In this document: one piece after another, positions 42,747 to 52,054 of the stretch
Position numbering within the stretch: position 1 is the stretch's first letter
How the letters are laid out: each line of letters begins with the position of its first letter
Assembly (NCBI GenBank): GCA_034044135.1
Contig: CP139021.1
Span: forward strand, 4,851,635 to 4,915,634
Length of the DNA stretch: 64,000 nt
DNA from: Flammeovirgaceae bacterium SG7u.111
GTDB lineage: Bacteria; Bacteroidota; Bacteroidia; Cytophagales; Flammeovirgaceae
Direction of reading: 5' to 3'
Program-made: the position numbers and the translations under genes
Notes under the pieces: model-generated
What the model was told of the DNA's origin: nothing
Database searches by the model: none
What the model saw: only the letters and a program-made list of their open reading frames with translations

Positions 42747-42862
42747 TTTTCTCATGCCAAAAAACAAAATGAAAACCACCATTAGTTTTAAAGGAACTAA
42801 ACTATCTGCCCCGCATTCACGTGTAATAACAAAGACTTTTTTACACACATTGCTGAACGTAT

Positions 42863-45235
42863 ATGGCGAACGACCAAGAAAGAATCAATCAACTACTTCA
42901 CAAAATCGAGCTCCTCTCACAAAAACAGGAACGTTTTTCCATGGCAATCAACGAGTTGCGCCGAGAAGCTAATCTACTGAAAGCATCTAGCTCAACGGTA
43001 CAAGAGGAAGTTCAGCAAGACGTAACTCCTCCTAGTATTGCACCACTGGAAGTTCCCAAGGAAGAGGAAACAATCTCTGGCTACGATAAATATTTACAAA
43101 ACAAAGCCAAAGAAGCTGAGGAGCGAACCGCCCCTCCAAAAGCGAAACCAGTTCCAAAAGTCAAATTGAATGCCGAGAAGTTCATTGGAGAAAACCTGAT
43201 TAATAAATTAGGGATTCTCATCACCGTAATTGGTGTGGGGATTGGGGCAAAGTATTCCATCGAACACGAACTTATAAGCCCACTTACCCGAATCATATTG
43301 GGTTACTTTGCAGGCTTAGGACTTTTGGGTTTTGGAATTAAACTAAAGAAAAAGTACGAAAGCTACAGTGCCGTATTGGTAAGCGGGGCAATGGCAATCA
43401 TGTATTTCATCACCTTTGCCGCCTACAGTTTTTATGGGCTCATCCCGCAAGAAATGACCTTCGCTCTCATGGTGGTTTTCACCGCTTTTACCGTAGTCGC
43501 AGCCCTCAATTACAACAAGCAAGTCATTGCACTTATAGGCTTGGTTGGAGCTTATGCAGTTCCTTTCCTTCTCAGCGACGGTTCGGGAAAAGTGGCAGTG
43601 CTCTTCAGCTACATGGCTATCATCAATGTGGGAATTTTGATCATTGCCTTCAAAAAATACTGGAAACCGCTTTACTATTCTGCCTTTGGGCTTACCTGGC
43701 TCATCTACTCCGCTTGGCGAGTGGCAAACTACCAAACCGATGATCACTTCACCTTAGCCTTGGTCTTTTTGGCTATCTTTTTCATCACATTCTACGTCAC
43801 ATTTCTTGCATACAAGCTACTCAGAAAAGAAAAATTCGAAGCGCTTGACGTCGTGTTGACAATGGCAAATTCCTTTGTTTTCTACGGAATGGGCTTCAGC
43901 ATTTTGAGCGAACATGCTACTGGCGACGAATTTTTAGGGCTTTTCACCCTTTGCAATGCCGTTATCCATTTTATACCAAGTGTCATTATCTACCGACAAA
44001 AATCGGCAGACAGAAAGCTATTTTACTTGGCTATGGGGATGGTCATGATATTCATCACCATTGCAGTTCCTGTGCAGCTAGATGGAAATTGGGTAACGCT
44101 ACTTTGGGCAGGAGAAGCCGCCTTGCTCTTCTGGATAGGCAGAACTAAAAATGTCTCCATGTACGAAAAGCTCTCCTATACGCTCATGCTGTTGGCTTTT
44201 GGCAGCATCATTCACGATTGGGGCATGAACTATGGCAACTATTATATAGAAGAGCCTGAAACCAGAATCACACCTTTGCTCAATATCAACTTCTTAAGTT
44301 CTATGCTGTTTGTGGCAGCTTTTGGGTTTATCAACTTCTTGAAGTTCAACAAAAAATTTGCGCAAAGCACTGAAAACAAACTTTCTAAAACCTTTTCTTT
44401 CATAATCCCAGCCATTTTCCTCGTTACGCTGTACTATGCTTTCCGCTTAGAAATAGAAACGTACTGGAGCCAGCTCTTCACCGATTCGGCACTTACTATT
44501 GATGTAGAAGGGCAAGATTACCCAAGGTACTTTAGCAATTACGACCTTAGGGAATTCAAAACCATTTGGATCATCAACTATTCCTTGCTCTTCCTTTCTA
44601 TCCTTTCTTTTTTGAACTTCAAAAAACTACGCAACAAGGAATTGGGTATTGTCAACCTAGTGCTAAACACCGTAGCCCTTTTGGTTTTCCTCACGCTAGG
44701 CTTGTACTCGCTGAGCGAGCTTCGCGACTCGTACCTCAACCAAACCAATGCCGAGTATTACAACATCAGCCAATTTAATATTGGGATACGGTACGTTTCC
44801 TTCGCCTTTGTAGCCATTTTATTAGCGGTCACTGGAAAGTTCCTTAAGCAAGACTTCTTGCAAAATATGTTGCGCATTCCTGCCGAATTGTTCTTCCACG
44901 TTACCCTGCTCTGGATTGCGAGTAGCGAACTTATCAGCTGGATGGACATGGGCGGATTCAGCCAATCTTACAAACTGGGACTGAGCATTTTGTGGGGCTG
45001 CTATTCCTTGCTGTTGATTTCCGTAGGGATTGGGAAGAAGAAAAAGCACCTTCGGATTGGGGCAATCGCACTTTTTGCGGTGACCTTGCTCAAGCTATTT
45101 TTCTACGACATTTCCCACCTCGATACCATCGCAAAAACCATTGTGTTCGTATCGTTGGGCATTTTGCTTCTGATCATTTCATTTTTATACAACAAATACA
45201 AGCATCTTATTTCCGATGATGAAATTGAAGATTAA
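42863..45235 (+). CDS. DUF2339 family polytopic membrane protein
   Basis: The 790-aa protein has an N-terminal coiled coil (residues 1-40; LLHKIELLSQKQERFSMAINELRRE), a Pro/Glu-rich linker, and then about twenty TM helices from about residue 115 to the end. The start of the membrane part (FIGENLINKLGILITVIGVGIGAKYSIEH) is the family hallmark. No enzymatic motif is visible; function is unknown, but in many bacteria DUF2339 is next to DUF3999, as here. The two genes overlap by 20 bp. The pair is likely to form a membrane and periplasm complex, an inference from synteny alone. Confidence 0.88.
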   Translation: MANDQERINQLLHKIELLSQKQERFSMAINELRREANLLKASSSTVQEEVQQDVTPPSIAPLEVPKEEETISGYDKYLQNKAKEAEERTAPPKAKPVPKVKLNAEKFIGENLINKLGILITVIGVGIGAKYSIEHELISPLTRIILGYFAGLGLLGFGIKLKKKYESYSAVLVSGAMAIMYFITFAAYSFYGLIPQEMTFALMVVFTAFTVVAALNYNKQVIALIGLVGAYAVPFLLSDGSGKVAVLFSYMAIINVGILIIAFKKYWKPLYYSAFGLTWLIYSAWRVANYQTDDHFTLALVFLAIFFITFYVTFLAYKLLRKEKFEALDVVLTMANSFVFYGMGFSILSEHATGDEFLGLFTLCNAVIHFIPSVIIYRQKSADRKLFYLAMGMVMIFITIAVPVQLDGNWVTLLWAGEAALLFWIGRTKNVSMYEKLSYTLMLLAFGSIIHDWGMNYGNYYIEEPETRITPLLNINFLSSMLFVAAFGFINFLKFNKKFAQSTENKLSKTFSFIIPAIFLVTLYYAFRLEIETYWSQLFTDSALTIDVEGQDYPRYFSNYDLREFKTIWIINYSLLFLSILSFLNFKKLRNKELGIVNLVLNTVALLVFLTLGLYSLSELRDSYLNQTNAEYYNISQFNIGIRYVSFAFVAILLAVTGKFLKQDFLQNMLRIPAELFFHVTLLWIASSELISWMDMGGFSQSYKLGLSILWGCYSLLLISVGIGKKKKHLRIGAIALFAVTLLKLFFYDISHLDTIAKTIVFVSLGILLLIISFLYNKYKHLISDDEIED

Positions 45236-46451
45236 CATCCTATTTTACCTGATTTTATTAGCTAGTCCTGCCGCTTTTGGGCAAATGGATAAGTACGATT
45301 ATCAACAAGAATTACACGGAATAAGCGATACTTGGCACAAAATAGTGTTGCCCAACGAGTTGTTTGGCGCTGTCTCCCAAAACCTTTCCGACATCCGAAT
45401 TTATGGGATAACAGCGGCAAACGATACGGTGGAAGCCCCGTACCTGCTTCGGCTCAGCACCGATGAGGTTTCAACAAACGAAGTCAGCTTCAAGGTGTTC
45501 AATGCATCTCAAAATGCAAACGATTATTATTTCACGTTCGAAATCCCTTCGGCTGAGCCTATTAATCAGCTAAAGTTGGCTTTTGAGCAACAAAATTTCG
45601 ATTGGAAAGTCCAACTGGAAGGAAGCCAAAACCAACGGGAGTGGTTTACTTTGGTGGAAGATTACCGAATTTTGTCCATCAACAATGAACTTACCGATTT
45701 TCAGTTCACCAAAGTTATTTTCCCCCAAGCCAAGTATCGGTATTACAGGATCCTAATCCGTAGCAAGGAAAAGCCCAAGCTCAGCGAAGCCCAGCTTTCA
45801 CAGTACGAACAGGTGGCGGGAGCGCTCCAAACATTTTCCGTGCAACAGTTCAGCACTCGAGAAAACAAAAACCGTAAGCAAACCGTATCTACCATCAGCT
45901 TGGAAAAATCTGTACCCGTCAGCTATCTCAAAATAGACGTGGAGCAAGGCTTCGACTATTACCGACCCGTCACCATCGAATACCTCACCGACAGTATAAA
46001 AACCGAAAAAGGATGGAACTACCATTACAGCACCTTGGCATCCGGTACACTAAACTCATTGGATGGAAACGAATTTAGGTTTCGCAGCACCACCTTACAA
46101 AAGCTAAGAATCATTGTGAGAAATGGGGACAACGCATCGCTTAAAATCAGGGGAGTGGAGGCAAAAGGCTACACCCACGAATTGGTTACAAGATTTACCG
46201 AGCCTGCCACCTATATCCTTGCATACGGAAACGAAAGTGCGAGAAAACCTAACTACGACATTGCCCGTTTTACCAACAAAATCCCAAAGGAAATCTCCTC
46301 ATTGACCTTGGGCGAAGCGATAAAAATCACTAAAGAAGAAGCTCCTCAAATCTCCCCACTCTTCCAAAACAAAAACTGGCTTTGGGGCATAATGGGCACT
46401 ATCATTTTAGTACTCGGATTTTTCTCTTTTAGGATGATGAAGAAGGTTTAG
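45216..46451 (+). CDS. DUF3999 family exported protein
   Basis: The 411-aa protein begins with a signal peptide (LKINILFYLILLASPAAFGQ), has a long periplasmic part made of beta-rich repeats (residues about 23-385), and ends in one TM helix (WLWGIMGTIILVLGFFSF) with a short basic tail, so the bulk faces the periplasm. Motifs such as DIRIYGITAANDTVEAPYLL and YRILIRSKEKPKL fit DUF3999, a family of unknown role usually paired with DUF2339. It overlaps its partner by 20 bp (45216-45235), which suggests coupled translation. Confidence 0.85.
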   Translation: MMKLKINILFYLILLASPAAFGQMDKYDYQQELHGISDTWHKIVLPNELFGAVSQNLSDIRIYGITAANDTVEAPYLLRLSTDEVSTNEVSFKVFNASQNANDYYFTFEIPSAEPINQLKLAFEQQNFDWKVQLEGSQNQREWFTLVEDYRILSINNELTDFQFTKVIFPQAKYRYYRILIRSKEKPKLSEAQLSQYEQVAGALQTFSVQQFSTRENKNRKQTVSTISLEKSVPVSYLKIDVEQGFDYYRPVTIEYLTDSIKTEKGWNYHYSTLASGTLNSLDGNEFRFRSTTLQKLRIIVRNGDNASLKIRGVEAKGYTHELVTRFTEPATYILAYGNESARKPNYDIARFTNKIPKEISSLTLGEAIKITKEEAPQISPLFQNKNWLWGIMGTIILVLGFFSFRMMKKV

Positions 46452-46542
46452 GGTTGGGAAAAACGAACTTTCTGACAAGTAATGAGATTTAGTAAAGCAG
46501 AGAGTTTGTATATTTACTTAGAAGAAAACTTTTAGGAATTAA

Positions 46543-46767
46543 ATGATAGACTATAAAACCATTATCACCAGAAACCCAAATAAGCGATTTGGAAAACCAT
46601 GTGTAAGAAATACCCGAATCACAGTTTATGATGTGCTGGGGTGGTTGGCTGCTGGGATGGATTTTCAGGAAATCATTGAAGACTTCCCCGAACTTACCTC
46701 AGAAGATATTAAGGCTTGTTTAGCTTACGCCGCAGACAGAGAACATAAACTACAACATGCTTCATGA
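46543..46767 (+). CDS. DUF433 antitoxin
   Basis: The 74-aa protein reads ITRNPNKRFGKPCVRNTRITVYDVLGWLAAGM...IIEDFPELTSEDIKACLAYAADRE, a textbook DUF433 antitoxin. The winged-helix-type fold binds DNA and the toxin. The family is a VapB-like partner of DUF5615 PIN-fold toxins. Its last 4 bp overlap the toxin start, so antitoxin is made first and in excess. A small accessory pair set between DUF3999 and the convergent BatA gene. Confidence 0.9.
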   Translation: MIDYKTIITRNPNKRFGKPCVRNTRITVYDVLGWLAAGMDFQEIIEDFPELTSEDIKACLAYAADREHKLQHAS

Positions 46768-47105
46768 AGCTGCTCTTCGACCAAAACATTTCATACCGAA
46801 TCACTAAAAAGTTAGCAATCCACTTTGAAGGATGCAAACATGTATCGGATTGTGGGCTTAGTGATACGGAAGACACTGAGATTTGGAAATACGCAAAATC
46901 AAACGATTATACCATAGTCACTTTCGATGCTGATTTTTTTGATATTAGTATGGTAAATGGTCATCCTCCAAAGATAATTTGGGTTCGCACTGGCAACCTT
47001 ACGACCCCTCAACTGGCAAGCTTAATGTTGGAAAAGAAAACAACCATCATCGCATTTTTGGAAAATGCTGAATTTAAAAATACTTCTTGCTTAGAAATCG
47101 AATAA
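46764..47105 (+). CDS. DUF5615 PIN-like toxin
   Basis: The 113-aa protein starts MKLLFDQNISYRITKKL with the first acidic residue D6, then SDTEDTEIWKYAKSNDYTIVTFDADFFD with further Asp residues, and KIIWVRTGNLTT. These are the metal-binding acids of the small PIN-like DUF5615 fold, expected to cleave RNA. It overlaps the DUF433 gene by 4 bp. It ends 15 bp before the stop of the convergent BatA-type gene. Whether it is active is not shown by sequence. Confidence 0.88.
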   Translation: MKLLFDQNISYRITKKLAIHFEGCKHVSDCGLSDTEDTEIWKYAKSNDYTIVTFDADFFDISMVNGHPPKIIWVRTGNLTTPQLASLMLEKKTTIIAFLENAEFKNTSCLEIE

Positions 47106-47120
47106 CATACTCCCTAATTA

Positions 47121-49172
47121 TCAAGCCGTCTTCCAAAATCTTATCAACAACACTTCAATTAACAAGAATAGAAGCGCAAGCAAAAGGGCGTAGCGCCAAA
47201 GCGGGGTGGCTACATTTTGATTGCTGAACTCGGCGCGGAAATCTGCGGCATCTGGTGTCTCAAAAAACTGGATGTTATTCGCTTCACCAAATACTTCTTT
47301 CAACTCGTCCATGCTGTAATATTCCAAGCTCGATTCGGAATTGTCGTAGTTAAAAGCGATGTTCCCGTACACCTTTTCATCATTCATTTTTTTGAGTTGG
47401 TAATTGCCTGCTTCTATTTCCTCGTGAGGAACATCAATCATCAACCTCGAATCTACAATGCGCTGAGAGGGAATAATTTCCGCCTGCTCGCCAACTAGCC
47501 TGAACACATCGTTTTGGTTCACGCTATCCAATGAAACAATAGCAACCTGATCGTTGAACGAATAGGACAGCCTATCATTTTTAATCTTACTTGCCAAGGC
47601 TATTTTGTACATGGTGGGCACAAAAAGCGCATGCTTGGGGAAGTTGCTAAAAGCTGGGTCTAGCGGGCTAGAAAACACGTATAACTTCTGCCCGGTAGTT
47701 TCCATTTCGGTGAGGAAAGGAAGCTCGTTGCGGAAGCGTAGCAAGGTCTGCCCAGGGGCTTGCCAAGTGATGGTCGGAAAACCTTTTGGCATGCTCATGT
47801 TTGCCGAAACCTTCTCAAACACTCCTTCGAAAAACGGGTTGGCTTGGTCAGGAACGGTCATTGAAAGCATTTCCTCTTCGGGAATAGGCAAGGCTTTAAC
47901 TTCCTGCTGCGTGGGCGGAAAACCTAGCAAAGAAGTATAAGAAGGCAGATCGGGAAAGGGCGATGGAAATACCACCACGGTTGCCCCCTGCCCCATCACT
48001 CGCTGAAGGGAAGCGAGCAGGGCATTGTCAATTTCCCGCAATCCTTCCAGTATAATTAAGTCAGCGGTATTGAGCGCGCTATAGTCCAGCGCATCTATGC
48101 CATAAGAGGTAAGCTTGAAAAATGGCTCGTTGGCAAACACACTTTCCACGTAGCTATTTTCAGTTGCCGCCACTTTTACTATGCGGATTTCTGGCGCAAC
48201 TTTTATCACAAAGAAATACTCGTTATCAAAAATCACGGGAAAGTCTTCTACCTCTAACTTGCAACGTTTTTCTCCACCTTCTCCTACCGAAAAATTCATG
48301 TTCACCGTTTCAGATAAACCTGCGGCAATATCGACCGTGGTGCTGGAAACTTGCTTGTCGTCAATAGAAAGCTTGATTCCTTTCTCCGTCACATCTTCGT
48401 CCCCAAGGTTCACCACTCGTACTTTCAACACGCTATTTTCCTTAGCCTTCACAAAAGGGGTTTCCAGCCAAACAGAGTCTATGAAGAGGTTCGTATTTTG
48501 GTCAGGCAACATGGGAATGATGTAGAAATTATTCAGTGTATCCATCGCCAACTCCGAAAGCTCACCAATGGAAGAACGTTGAAAATCGCTGATCCAAAAA
48601 ATATGGTTTCCCTTTTCCATCCCGTTCGAGGCAAAAGCCTCTTTTTGTTTCGCAAGCACATTTGCCAACTGCCTTCCGTTGTTGCTAAAGCCTTTTTCCA
48701 ACAGTTTTTCTTGCACCCGATCTTTCTCCATAAAATAATTGGAAGAGTTCTCGAAGCTGTTGTCGAGCAACTGGAACAGGGCATTATTTGGGAAAAGGTT
48801 GGAGATTTCATCTACATGGTTGACCGCCACATCGAACAAACGACGACCTTCCAGTTCATTTTGCAAACTGTACGAATTATCGAAATAGATGCTGACGTAG
48901 TTGCTGTTGGGCATGTCGGCACCCGCAGTTTTATTGGGCAAAAATGGGCGGGCAAATGCCAGTACAAGCATTGCTATGAACAAGATACGCGCCAGCAACA
49001 CCAAAATATTTTTAATCCGATTGCGGGAATTGGTCACGGATTTCACCGACTGCAAAAAAGCCACATTGGTGAAATAGACTTTTTTAGCCCGCTGGAAATT
49101 GAAAAAATGGATGATGATTGGGATGGATACCAACGAAAGTGCGTAAAGGATATTTGGAAAAAGAAAATTCAT
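47121..49172 (-). CDS. BatA-type membrane protein with VWA-like region
   Basis: The 683-aa protein starts with the BatA domain (aerotolerance regulator N-terminal): NILYALSLVSIPIIIHFFNFQRAKKVYF with the first TM, then FLQSVKSVTNSRNRIKNILVLLARIL and a second TM. A VWA-like region follows (SIYFDNSYSLQNE resembles the DxSxS site). The middle has beta-sandwich CARDB-like and glutamine amidotransferase-like parts, and the C-terminus is a TM helix (YALLLALLFLLIEVLLIRFW). Bacteroides BatA-E affect aerotolerance, but this long form is a separate group of unknown role found widely in Bacteroidota. It stands alone, with hairpins upstream. Confidence 0.85.
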   Translation of the reverse strand: MNFLFPNILYALSLVSIPIIIHFFNFQRAKKVYFTNVAFLQSVKSVTNSRNRIKNILVLLARILFIAMLVLAFARPFLPNKTAGADMPNSNYVSIYFDNSYSLQNELEGRRLFDVAVNHVDEISNLFPNNALFQLLDNSFENSSNYFMEKDRVQEKLLEKGFSNNGRQLANVLAKQKEAFASNGMEKGNHIFWISDFQRSSIGELSELAMDTLNNFYIIPMLPDQNTNLFIDSVWLETPFVKAKENSVLKVRVVNLGDEDVTEKGIKLSIDDKQVSSTTVDIAAGLSETVNMNFSVGEGGEKRCKLEVEDFPVIFDNEYFFVIKVAPEIRIVKVAATENSYVESVFANEPFFKLTSYGIDALDYSALNTADLIILEGLREIDNALLASLQRVMGQGATVVVFPSPFPDLPSYTSLLGFPPTQQEVKALPIPEEEMLSMTVPDQANPFFEGVFEKVSANMSMPKGFPTITWQAPGQTLLRFRNELPFLTEMETTGQKLYVFSSPLDPAFSNFPKHALFVPTMYKIALASKIKNDRLSYSFNDQVAIVSLDSVNQNDVFRLVGEQAEIIPSQRIVDSRLMIDVPHEEIEAGNYQLKKMNDEKVYGNIAFNYDNSESSLEYYSMDELKEVFGEANNIQFFETPDAADFRAEFSNQNVATPLWRYALLLALLFLLIEVLLIRFWKTA

Positions 49173-49217
49173 GTATATTCTCTAATAATGTGTCTGTTCT
49201 GTTACTCTTGGAAAGAT

Positions 49218-49250
49218 AAAGGATTAGCTATAATTATTAGCCAATCCTTT
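49218..49250. repeat. Hairpin in the BatA/M14 spacer
   Basis: Arms aaaggatt / aatccttt (49218-49225 with 49243-49250), then one A-C mismatch and an inner GCTA / TAGC stem. It is followed on the plus strand by an AT-rich tail. It is the first of two adjacent structures between these leftward genes and may be part of one repeat unit with the next. Confidence 0.4.
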
Positions 49251-49270
49251 AAATTGTTTTCATTCGATTC

Positions 49271-49300
49271 GGTAGAGACAAGAAATGCCTTGTCTCTACA
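49271..49300. repeat. Dispersed-type repeat hairpin (TAGAGACAAG)
   Basis: A perfect 10-bp stem TAGAGACAAG / CTTGTCTCTA (49273-49282 with 49289-49298) with loop AAATGC. Very similar gtagagacaagg...cctttgtctctac hairpins are, from memory, dispersed in Bacteroidota and cyanobacterial genomes as small palindromic repeats. It lies just after the M14 stop. Confidence 0.6.
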
Positions 49301-49312
49301 GCAGGGTTATTT

Positions 49313-51886
49313 CTATCGTGCAGCCGAAGAACTGATGATGTCTCCAAATAGAACTGCATTGGCGAACAACTTGTTTGTTCCATACCAAAAAGCCCTGAAA
49401 TTTGGGTTATCTACCATGGAAATGATTCTTCCCGATCCGTATTTATCTACCAAAATACTGGCTGATCCTTTCGCTAACTCCAAGTTCTCTTCCGAAATGT
49501 ACCCACTTTTGAGCGGTTCGTCTAAGTAAATAAGCGGAGTTGCATACGGGTTTTCATGCTTGATGGCAAAGTTACTTCCCCTTCGGAAAACTGAAATATC
49601 GCCCTCTCTAAATCCGTAGCCGAGCGGGTTGGTGATATCCAACGTTGCCCCCATAATCATTCCGCCCACTTGCTGTGCGCCACGGTTGTTACTAAGGTAT
49701 GCATAGGATTTTACCGCCGTACTGTCTCCTTTTTCCTTCTTTTTGAAAGTCACGTGGGAAAGCCCGTTAGATGCAACCCATTTGGTAGCCCCAGCCAAAG
49801 CAACCAATGTCCCGCCTTCTTTCACCCAGTCTTGAAGCTTTTTAGCACCTATTTTATACGAGCCACTCACCATCACTATCACGTTGTACTTGTCGATATC
49901 GATGCGGGAAAAATCATTTTGCTCAACGATGGTCACGGGAATTTCATAACGCTGATCCATCAAATGCCACACCTCACCTGCTTCGTACGGGCTCACTCCG
50001 TCCCCGCCAAGCATCATCACCTTTGGCTTTTTCACCATCTCGAAAGAGTTACTCCCTACGTCTATTCCCGAACTTGCCAAACCTGTAGAGATTCCAAATA
50101 CTTCCAAGCCGTCTTTTTCAGCCACTGTGCTCACCAACCTTTCCACCTTGCCCCTGTCCGATTGCATTCCCACAGGAATAACTACTGCTCCGTAAGTAAA
50201 CTCTTTAACAGAACCGTCCATTAGTTTGTAAGTAGCTGGTTTAGTGGCAACTTTTACTTTTATGCCCGCTTTTTTGAGGCGGTACAATGCTCTTGGCGCA
50301 TAATACCCATCCCATTCAAACACATAGCCAACCGAGCTGTTACCGCCAACCATTTTCCCTTTAGGAAATGCTGGTTTTGTCATTACCTCTCCCAACAAAC
50401 TTTGGTCGAGCGCTTTGCCATTCAGCTCGGCATAAGGCAAGTTGAAAGCAAGCGGCATTGTCCAAGTTGAAATATCGTAAAATAAGCTATCTCTAAAAGA
50501 AGTCTGCGTTTTGAAAATGGCTTTCGCCAACGAATATTGAGGCTGGTCGAGCGGTACAATATAAGCCTTGCCTTCTTCAAAGGATTTTCCACCTGCAGTC
50601 GTGTTTTTTGCCAATTCGTAGGTTTTAATTCCATGCCTGCTTAGCATTTCCACCAAGTGGAAAGTTTTGGCAGCATCGTATTTGTCTCCAAAAATATAGC
50701 CTTTTACAGCATCCTTTCCAGCCCTTTCACTTGCTTCTGCATAGAAATCAAACTGGTATTTTTGCAAATCTGTTTTCAATGCTTGAGATGCCTCAATGGT
50801 AGAAAGTGTCGCCGTAAACTGGTTTCTGACGGCAAACCAAAACCCAAGTGTTCCGTGGATGGTGCTTTGAGCATGCCCCCTCGAACTTCCTTGTTCAAAC
50901 AAAATTCCTACGCCACCTTGCACATCTGGATAAGTAGAACCTTTTCCATAATAAAAGTCGTCGAAACCTTCTTTTGTAAAATACGAAGAACCGATATTGT
51001 CCAAAGCCTTGGCGTGATAATTCCCAATTTTGATGGTAAGTTCTTGATTGATTGAAGGAGTGAGCGGATTGAAGCGAGTCTGCACACCAGGCTGGAAAAA
51101 GAACGTAGAGTTCGAACCCATTTCGTGGTGGTCGGTCAAGATATTCGGCTTCCATTCTTGGAATAATTTAATCCTTCCCTGCGATTCTGGATGTTGCAAA
51201 GGCAACCAGTCGCGGTTGAGGTCGAACCAGTAGTGATTGGTACGTCCGTTGGGCCATCGCTCGTGGAACTCCCTACTTTGCGGGTCGGTAACCAAATGCT
51301 CGCTACGGTGCATGTTCACCCACGTAGAAAAGCGTTGCACACCATCGGGGTTGATGGCTGGGTCTACCAAAAAGACCGTTTGCGCCAAAGCTTTTTCAAT
51401 TTCCTCACCCTGCGCCGCTGCCAAATGGTAGGCGGTGAGCAAAGAAGAATTTGCCCCGCTGGCTTCGTTGCCATGTACGCTGTACGCCAACCAAACCACC
51501 AATTTTTCCTCCTCAGGATTCAACGAACCCACTTTTGATGGATCTGTAATAGCAGCCCTTTGCTGTTTTATTTCCTCAATTTTGCCATGATTTTCGGGAG
51601 AAGTTACCGTGAGCAAAAGTAAAGGACGCTGCTCGTAGGTGCGGGCATACTCTTGTACTGTCACCCTGTCCGAAGCGGCAGCAACCGCTTTCATGTAATA
51701 CACCAACTGGTCGTGCGTGACGTGGCGCTCCCCTACTTCATACCCCAATACATCCTTTGGCGTCGGGATTTTCGAATCGTATGTTACCCCTTTGGGTAAG
51801 TAATAATCCAAGCTGGTAGGCTGTGCTAGCAGAAATTGCGTAGCAAAAGATAATAGTAATGTGAATAAAATCCTGTTTCTAGTCAT
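49313..51886 (-). CDS. Secreted M14 family zinc carboxypeptidase
   Basis: The 857-aa protein has a signal peptide (ILFTLLLSFATQFLLAQ, cut near residue 21), a peptidase M14 domain (about 45-400) with zinc ligands H138 and E141 (SVHGNEAS) and a third His at 253-254 (TDHHEMGSN), and a C-terminal region with a class-I glutamine amidotransferase-like fold (VMMLGGDGVSPYEAGEVWHLMDQ, VIVMVSGSYKI, LVALAGATKW). The M14 plus GATase-like layout is common in secreted Bacteroidota proteins, probably periplasmic or released for peptide scavenging. It is monocistronic; 168 bp separate it from the TIR-WD40 gene. Confidence 0.9.
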   Translation of the reverse strand: MTRNRILFTLLLSFATQFLLAQPTSLDYYLPKGVTYDSKIPTPKDVLGYEVGERHVTHDQLVYYMKAVAAASDRVTVQEYARTYEQRPLLLLTVTSPENHGKIEEIKQQRAAITDPSKVGSLNPEEEKLVVWLAYSVHGNEASGANSSLLTAYHLAAAQGEEIEKALAQTVFLVDPAINPDGVQRFSTWVNMHRSEHLVTDPQSREFHERWPNGRTNHYWFDLNRDWLPLQHPESQGRIKLFQEWKPNILTDHHEMGSNSTFFFQPGVQTRFNPLTPSINQELTIKIGNYHAKALDNIGSSYFTKEGFDDFYYGKGSTYPDVQGGVGILFEQGSSRGHAQSTIHGTLGFWFAVRNQFTATLSTIEASQALKTDLQKYQFDFYAEASERAGKDAVKGYIFGDKYDAAKTFHLVEMLSRHGIKTYELAKNTTAGGKSFEEGKAYIVPLDQPQYSLAKAIFKTQTSFRDSLFYDISTWTMPLAFNLPYAELNGKALDQSLLGEVMTKPAFPKGKMVGGNSSVGYVFEWDGYYAPRALYRLKKAGIKVKVATKPATYKLMDGSVKEFTYGAVVIPVGMQSDRGKVERLVSTVAEKDGLEVFGISTGLASSGIDVGSNSFEMVKKPKVMMLGGDGVSPYEAGEVWHLMDQRYEIPVTIVEQNDFSRIDIDKYNVIVMVSGSYKIGAKKLQDWVKEGGTLVALAGATKWVASNGLSHVTFKKKEKGDSTAVKSYAYLSNNRGAQQVGGMIMGATLDITNPLGYGFREGDISVFRRGSNFAIKHENPYATPLIYLDEPLKSGYISEENLELAKGSASILVDKYGSGRIISMVDNPNFRAFWYGTNKLFANAVLFGDIISSSAAR

Positions 51887-52054
51887 GTTTGTGATCGTTT
51901 TTGTAGTTGTTTTTCACCAATGGAAAATTAGAAAAAAATAACGGGGGATCACAAGGTGAGGCTATATAATAGGTATTAGAGGAAAGAAATAGGGGAAATA
52001 ACAGGAACTCAGATATGCCTTTACCCCTGCCCTTATGGGAATTCAGATAATAGT

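Noticed and set aside
48351-49529. A 392-codon plus-strand frame opposite the BatA and M14 genes
   Set aside because: It spans the ends of two clear minus-strand genes and the hairpin spacer and shows no protein-like conservation.
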